This document shows, piece by piece, positions 32,410 through 64,000 of a DNA stretch of 64,000 nucleotides. A program made the translations under genes and the position numbers. The DNA is from Amorphochlora amoebiformis (Eukaryota > Cercozoa > Chlorarachniophyceae). Under the pieces are notes generated by a model. It had not been told where the DNA came from, did not search any database, and was given only the letters and a program-made list of their open reading frames with translations. Position 1 is the stretch's first letter. Every line of letters begins with the position of its first letter. The DNA is taken from contig BAAHQB010000008.1 in the NCBI GenBank assembly GCA_054601695.1, forward strand, positions 868,001-932,000, read 5' to 3'.

Positions 32410-32665
32410 GCGGAACGTCAGGAATCGTGTAGAATAGCCCGAGATCCACTGGAGATCCCTGGAGATCCTAGAGATCGTTTTAGTGAATGCTAGATAGTAC
32501 CGGTTAATGTCAGTTAGTAGCGACACGTGTACGCCGCAACTCTTGTGCTGCGCAAGTGGGTACCCCACGACTAAGTTATCTCTTTCTGAATGGTGCAATG
32601 AAGTACATCAGGGTTGCTTGCAGTCTTCCGCTGCTCCCAAGGCATTGATACGTTGACAATATATA
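32404..32665. repeat. Dispersed element copy 2 (CTGGAGATC family), TA-flanked
   Basis: Bounded by TATATATTGTTGGCGG on the left and CGTTGACAATATATATA on the right, so the ends are a short inverted repeat (ATTGT..ACAAT) running into (TA)n. It contains three GGAGATCC-like units (ACTGGAGATCC, CTGGAGATCC, TAGAGATC) and CTAGATAGTACCGGT, shared with copies 1 and 3. No coding potential is seen. Confidence 0.55.
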
Positions 32666-32719
32666 TATATATATATATTATAGTACATATGTATTTTATT
32701 TTATATATACATATATATA

Positions 32720-32769
<50 letters not shown>

Positions 32770-34000
32770 AGTATATATAACATGCATATATATATAAATA
32801 TAGAAACATACATATACATATATATGTGTGTGTGTTATATATATATATATTATATATATATCTAGTATATATATATATATATATATGTAAATATACATAT
32901 ATATATATATATATGTATATATTATATATATATATATACTTGCAAAAAATCATATGTATGGTATAAACGTACGTGTGAAAATATAATCGTGTGTTTTCTG
33001 GCTGCTATGTATATATTTGTTTTGTTACCAAAGGGCTGCTTGAAACGAGAAATCCTGGTGGACTTCCCTCCCTAAACATGATTAACAAACTGATCTATTA
33101 AAAATTCCTGGTTCTCCTATTGATTTTATAGTTTGGAAGGTCTATTGATTTTATAGTCTGGAAAGTCAAAAGGGTGTCAAAACGTATTCGCCAGCAGATG
33201 TCAGTACCACTCAAGAGAAAGACACAACAGGGAGGAAGAAAGTGACGGAAATGCAGGGAGGAGCGGAAGGGAAAGATATGGATGGGACACAAAACATTAT
33301 GTGAAGAGGTACCCTGCTCTATTGTTGATCTCAAGCTTTTCTACCTCTGGTTTGTATACCATAAATTAGTCTCGTGCGCATCTTTCACATGAACATTTTT
33401 CACCTAAAGATGTGACATCCAAGATGTTCCCCTCTTCAAGGTTCAATTCCGGAGCGTCTTGAGGACGAGGTAGAGAAACGTCGTTCTCAATTGGGCTCTC
33501 GAGGCGGTCGTAAATAGTGCAAGGGCCCGACATGCAATATTCCGGTGGATTATTGTCGAACGTGTCAACGCGGAACGAGGTGGATTTTTGTCAGACGCGC
33601 GAACGCGCGAGGCTGTGGAAAATCGAATAACAGTGTTACTACCCGATACAGACCGATGTTAGCCCATCCTGCACGTGTCACAGGAACTAAATTTACATCA
33701 ACTCAACCTCCGGCTGATACAGGACGTAGATGGGGCCTCGCTGATGGCTCCACACGAGCAAAAAGATGAAATGGCGCCAAACCCTTTCCCCTGGGGCATC
33801 ACTCCAACGCCCGTCAAGAAAAGTTGTATCAAAATTTAACCTCCACGCCCATAGCCTTGAACATGTACCAAAAGCTACCCAGACTGCTCCGACAAGGCTC
33901 GAAGATATGAGATGATCTTTTAACGATCGACTGCTGGCGATCCCCATGCCTAGTCTACGGTCAGCTGGTTGCTAGAACATGGCCCTGATGACCAAAACTC
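32666..34000. other. TA repeats, then intergenic non-repeat DNA
   Basis: Holds (TA)n to about 32940 and a 25-bp tandem direct repeat at 33119-33168 (TATTGATTTTATAGTYTGGA). It then has 800 bp of balanced composition. This probably includes the 5' flank of the large minus-strand gene, with a candidate first exon 33879-33947 beginning MGIASSRS (minus). Short open frames exist on both strands but none resembles a known domain. Confidence 0.4.
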
Positions 34001-34107
34001 GTCCAAAGCATTCGACTTACTTTCATGGTCACCCTCACTAAAACATATTGTCAAACCTTCTAATTTCAGCTCTAAATACAGGCTTCAAGGCGAGGGATTG
34101 TTGAAGC

Positions 34108-34255
34108 GTGATAAGAGGACTCTTAATCAATGGGTGCACGGTTCGGAACGAAGCCCTAGCATTTAAATTTTTCGAGATGGCAGCAGAGGCGGGTCATCCT
34201 TCTTCTCAGCATGAACTGGCTTTCAGCTACTACCACGGTGGACATACACACATGA
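34108..34255 (+). pseudogene. Orphan Sel1-like repeat fragment
   Basis: The plus-strand frame encodes one Sel1-type helical repeat (ALAFKFFEMAAEAGHPSSQH then ELAFSYYHGG), matching the family pattern of A..F..AA..GH..AQ..L...Y..G. Sel1 proteins normally carry several tandem repeats. Here only one is visible, the sequence runs into (TA)n immediately after, and I find no partner exon upstream or downstream. A splice donor GTGGAC near 34239 is possible, so it may be an exon of a gene whose other exons I missed; otherwise it is a gene remnant. Confidence 0.5.
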
Positions 34256-35597
<1,342 letters not shown>

Positions 35598-36540
35598 CTA
35601 AGCCTCAGGCTTGGTCTCCACCTTCTCATCATCAGCGGGACGAGCGACAGCCTTACCCTTATCAGCCTTAGCCGCTCCACCCTTGTGGTCCTCTAGAAGC
35701 TTCCCGACATCAACCTTGTTAGCTTTGATGGTTTTGACTTTGCGGATAAGAACGTTTTGGAGAGGGTAGATTCCCCTAGCAGCCTTCTGGATCTCCTGTC
35801 CGATGGTCTCAGGAATGAGCTTCTTGATGAGCTCGTTGACATCGCACGCCGAAGCCTCACGAACCATGATCTCAACCATCTTCTTGCGGATGGCGCGAAC
35901 CTGGCCCTTCTGGGCGTAAGAGGTCTTGCGGTTCTGGTTTTGACGAGGGTAGGTGAATCCAATACAGAAGAGGCGCACAGATGTTCCATCGGTGGTCTTG
36001 ACATCAGCCTGCGCCTCGATGAGAGTGGTCCACTTGCGAACGAGGGAACGGAGCTTGTCGGTGGTTAGACTCATACCCCAGAAGTAGGTGAGGAGATGGC
36101 GACCATCAACCTCTCCGACCTTGAGCTTGAACTTTCTGAAGGCATCATCCTCAGAGTTGGGCTTCAGGTCGCTGAGGGAGGCCTCGAAAACACGGTTCAT
36201 GACATTGTCACGAACAAGACCTGTATAAACAATTCATGAGGAACCCTCTCTTGCGATTACACCTACCCAAATCCAAATACCCCCCTAAGAATATCCGCTT
36301 AAATAATTGAAATTACGGGTTCCGATGGTCTTGGTTCCTACAGTGTATCCAACGTCACGCACGGCAAACACGTTAGGGGCCTTGATTTCGAACCAATCCT
36401 TTCTGGAGAAGGGATCGACGCTGCAAACAAATTTCGGAGTTAGACTCAAACCTCGCGCCAGGGTTAAATTTTATTTCTTACATCTTGCGCTTGCCCTTTC
36501 CCTTTTTCCTGGGGACTCTTTTATTCTTTCCAATAGCCAT
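35598..36540 (-). CDS. RPS3A: 40S ribosomal protein S3a (eS1)
   Basis: Structural protein of the small ribosomal subunit. Exons: 36482-36540, 36317-36420, 35598-36220; phases 2 and 1 match, giving 261 aa, the usual eS1 length. It begins [20 protein letters not shown], then [15 protein letters not shown]. It continues with [20 protein letters not shown], the highly conserved [18 protein letters not shown] and [12 protein letters not shown]. The lysine/alanine-rich C-terminal tail ([12 protein letters not shown]) is typical. This is one of the few genes here with short, non-microsatellite introns (61 and about 96 bp), as expected for a highly expressed gene. Confidence 0.97.
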
Positions 36541-36980
36541 ATTGACCTGCACGCAGGCAACTCATAAGACGCCGAACATCAAACTACCCCACCACCCCAC
36601 GCCCCCCAACGTGAGACAAAACACGGATATGCAGGGATTTTCAAGTTTTTCTTTTTATCTGCGGCAACGGGGGCCCGCCGCAAGGCTAACGGAAAGGTGG
36701 AAGCGGGGTGGGCAACCTGAGCGGACTTTGACCTCACAGAAATACCCGTCAATTCGCCGAGGTTACAAAATCGGCCGAATTTCTTCGACATATATTCTCG
36801 TTATCCGGAAGATATCAATGAGGATAGCTAGATAGTGGTAAACCAATATCTTTGATATATTTATGTAATATCTTCAAATCTGGTTAATGGAATGATATTT
36901 AACATTAAAAGGTGAGCTCAATCCCCGGCACTAACGATTGAATCCCGATTACGAACCGGTTTGGAGCCCGGGCGAACACA
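36541..36980. promoter_or_regulatory. Divergent promoter region between RPS3A and the FHA-coiled-coil gene
   Basis: 440 bp separate the two start codons. The sequence is GC-richer than the introns and lacks TA repeats. It includes a C-rich stretch (CCCCACCACCCCACGCCCCC, 36588-36609) just upstream of the RPS3A start and AAAATCGGCCGAATTT near 36768, almost the same palindromic core as in the island near 31792. No factor can be named from sequence alone. Confidence 0.5.
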
Positions 36981-61179
<24,199 letters not shown>

Positions 61180-61288
61180 CCCAATTCTAGAAAAACTAGA
61201 GCAGCAGTCACCTGTGTCTAGTGTGTATTTTGACCATTCAGCTATTAACTAGATTAATGCACCGCAGCAGTAAAGAATTCATTTGAAA
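61180..61288. other. 3' flank of the FHA-coiled-coil gene
   Basis: Non-repeat sequence after the TGA stop. No clear AATAAA signal is seen close by, and no gene. Confidence 0.4.
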
Positions 61289-61930
61289 CATACGTACGCA
61301 CCCACGTACCTAACATATTAATTACGTAGACTAACATACGTACGAACGATAAGCGATGCAACATCTAGAACATGTGCGTACCATAAGCACTAGAAGCATA
61401 CCAGAATACGTACGAACGATGAGTACGTAGCCACTATGATCCAGATTTAGGATACTTACTAGACTCTAGAGACTATTAGAAATCCATATCACGACTACTA
61501 CTAGTGGTATCATAAACGAACACACATCCTAGACATCAAAGTTACACATTATGCGTACCAAGGGATACGTACGTACTATACGTAATGCACAGTGCCCACG
61601 TACGCATAGACCATGCCCCGGATAATGCCGTTGTTGAGCAACATCAGAACATCTAGACATACGTACGCACCCACGTACCTAACATAATTAATTACGTAAA
61701 CATACGTATGAACGATAAGCGATGCAACATCTAGAACATGTACGTACCACAAGCATACCAGAATACGTACGAACGATGAGTACGAGTACAACATCTAGAA
61801 CATACGTACCAGTATCTAGAGTATGTACGTACCAGCGACATATCATGCGTACTTCTAGTACTTTAGAATATGACGAACAACATACGTACCAACGTACCCA
61901 GAGCGACATAATCAGATAATGTACATTACA
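61289..61930. repeat. 130-bp direct repeat with dense ACGTAC/CGTACG palindromes
   Basis: Copies 61289-61427 and 61658-61786, about 370 bp apart, share CATACGTACGCACCCACGTA, GATAAGCGATGCAACATCTA and ATACGTACGAACGATGAGTA with few changes. ACGTAC or TACGTA recurs many times in and between the copies, and again at 61795-61900. It lies in intergenic DNA downstream of the FHA gene. No reading frame is supportable. Confidence 0.8.
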
Positions 61931-63335
61931 ACAAAATTTATAACTGAACAAAATAGTAAGATAACAACCGTATGATTCCTAATACAGGTAACAACTCATG
62001 CCTAATTAATAACATTGAGAGCCGACACGCAAGTGAACCTACTTGAATTAATAAATCCCAACCGCTCACCATATGACGATTTAGCAAAAAAGACTTGTCT
62101 GGAGTATCAGATCCAATACCTAGAATACAAATCAGTCACTTGTCATACATTAATCTACATTAATCTGTAATATCCGCGATGCCTGGTACGTAGAGTAAGC
62201 CGTCGAGAATACTGCTAACTAGACCAAGCTAGTAAAGATTCAGTGCTAGATCGATAGCCTATGACTAGTATGATCTAGAATATACTTTCATCTACTAGAT
62301 CTACTAGATCCTAGAGATCTAGTTCATAGTATTAAACTGTTTAAATACTAGAAATAATTTAATACATATAATATACTCTAGATACTTTACTACTGCAATC
62401 TAGGCAATCAATAAATTTTAGAACAATCGACCAGATTGAACCGCGGCACAATTGCAAACTTGATATTAAAAGATAACTTAAACTAGATTTCATAACGACA
62501 GCCTCAACACTTAGTTAACCGAAGTAACGAACAGACGGACTTGAGACGCCATACATGATACCAATACAGACACACAAGTTGAGAATTACTCCTGATTGGT
62601 AGCGACTCACGCAAGTATATAGAGCACAAAAACCACACGCAAGCACACACTAATAGACAAACGAAATGAACGAATGCAGAATGAGAGAGGGGAAAGACAA
62701 ATGTATGTGCTATAGAAACATCTAGAACAATCAGGAAAAAATATACCTGAAAGAACCGGGAATTGTTTTCTTAATATAAATGTGTGTTTCCAAACGAATG
62801 TTGTTTTTATCGGTATATGTGCGTATAATATATATATATATATATATTTATACTTAAATATAAATATATATATATATATATATATGTAAATATATATATA
62901 TATATGCTTAAATATATATATATATATATATATTGTGTTTGTAGTGCTCAATTTTACAATTAAATCTGGGTAGGTAAAACGTATATGTAGTACATACTTA
63001 AAAAATATGTACACATACGTTCATACAGACTTGGAAGGAAACATTTGAAGTAAAGGTAGAGGAAAGCTAGTTAATTTCAGATGACTTTTTTAAAACTAGA
63101 AACTAAAAAGTGTGCAGTAAGAAAAATAAAGATGTATTTTTTGTTAAAATATGGCAATAATTTTTGAAGTTGACAACTCTGGAGTCATGGGCCCTTCTTA
63201 ACGAGTAGGTGTTCAGCTCGTTTCAGTTTTTCAATCAACTCCCTAATAATAACCATTCGGGAGTTAGGATTATTGCGGAAATAACACTCAGCATATTTTC
63301 GAGACATTACATGTATACATCAGTATACATATATG

Positions 63336-63378
<43 letters not shown>

Positions 63379-63407
63379 AAATGTATATGCATATGTATGT
63401 GTATATA

Positions 63408-63439
<32 letters not shown>

Positions 63440-63467
63440 TTATATGTATTAAATGTGTACCATAGAC

Positions 63468-63529
<62 letters not shown>

Positions 63530-63610
63530 GCATATATATTTTTATATGTATGCAAATATATTATATATATATATATTATTATTATTAAACGTGTACTATA
63601 TGAATATGAG

Positions 63611-63664
<54 letters not shown>

Positions 63665-63740
63665 GTGTGTATGTCAACTCATACATATCTAGATTTATAC
63701 ATACATTATTTACATATTAACGTGGCATATACTAAGTACA

Positions 63741-63789
<49 letters not shown>

Positions 63790-63887
63790 TATATATATAT
63801 GTGTATATATATGTGTAGATATACATAGTATTACTGGTTGAATGTCATATAGTATATACTGTGTGTAATTTGCATGTATTTATTTAC

Positions 63888-63919
<32 letters not shown>

Positions 63920-64000
63920 GTGTATATATCTATATGTTGCATTACACATATTTAGATATATATATATGTATGTACATATATGTATATATATATATATATA
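61931..64000. other. Intergenic DNA and TA repeats at the right edge
   Basis: 61931-62820 is AT-rich non-repeat DNA with many CTAG tetramers (for example CTAGATCTACTAGATCC at 62290-62320). 62821-62935 and 63320-64000 are (TA)n. 62990-63300 is non-repeat. I see no exon with coding character. Confidence 0.45.

Noticed and set aside
33435-33455. B-box-like GGTTCAATTCCGG
   Set aside because: No A box within the expected distance and no cloverleaf.

Overview
The window is nuclear DNA of an intron-dense eukaryote. Nearly all of it is genic, but most bases are spliceosomal introns (GT..AG, standard stop codons) bloated with (TA)n microsatellites, while the exons are short and of balanced composition. 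The recognisable genes (a BIG-type ARF-GEF, an endosomal-type Qa-syntaxin, ribosomal protein eS1/RPS3A) and an intronic TTAGGG-type telomere-like tract fit an opisthokont-grade protist. A unicellular holozoan such as an ichthyosporean is my best guess, but the sequence alone does not prove it.

Layout: (1) <53-8175, minus: 5' part of a BIG/Sec7 ARF guanine-nucleotide exchange factor, 11 exons, running off the left edge. (2) 8176-8566: short divergent promoter region. (3) 8567-15175, plus: Qa-SNARE syntaxin, 9 exons, with C-terminal membrane anchor. (4) 15960-17240, minus: small 4-exon gene (90 aa), not recognised. (5) 18651-30700, minus: 19-exon gene (870 aa), not recognised. Two duplicated upstream exons (31111-31568) and perhaps a start exon near 33.9 kb may belong to it. 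(6) 31.6-34.3 kb: repeat-rich island plus an orphan Sel1-like repeat. (7) 35598-36540, minus: RPS3A, 3 exons. (8) 36541-36980: second divergent promoter. (9) 36981-61179, plus: 37-exon gene spread over 24 kb, encoding an FHA-domain, acidic, coiled-coil protein of 1110 aa. (10) 61.2-64 kb: no gene seen; a 130-bp direct repeat full of ACGTAC palindromes, then TA repeats.

Exons were assembled by hand from reading frame, splice sites and intron phase. Every multi-exon model closes in frame and its total length is divisible by three, which is the main internal evidence for the unrecognised genes. BIG and the syntaxin, divergently transcribed from one small intergenic region, both act in Golgi/endosomal trafficking; whether they are co-regulated is inference. 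The introns also carry tRNA-derived SINE-like copies, a dispersed repeat family sharing CTGGAGATC, a perfect palindrome, GA minisatellites and local tandem duplications.
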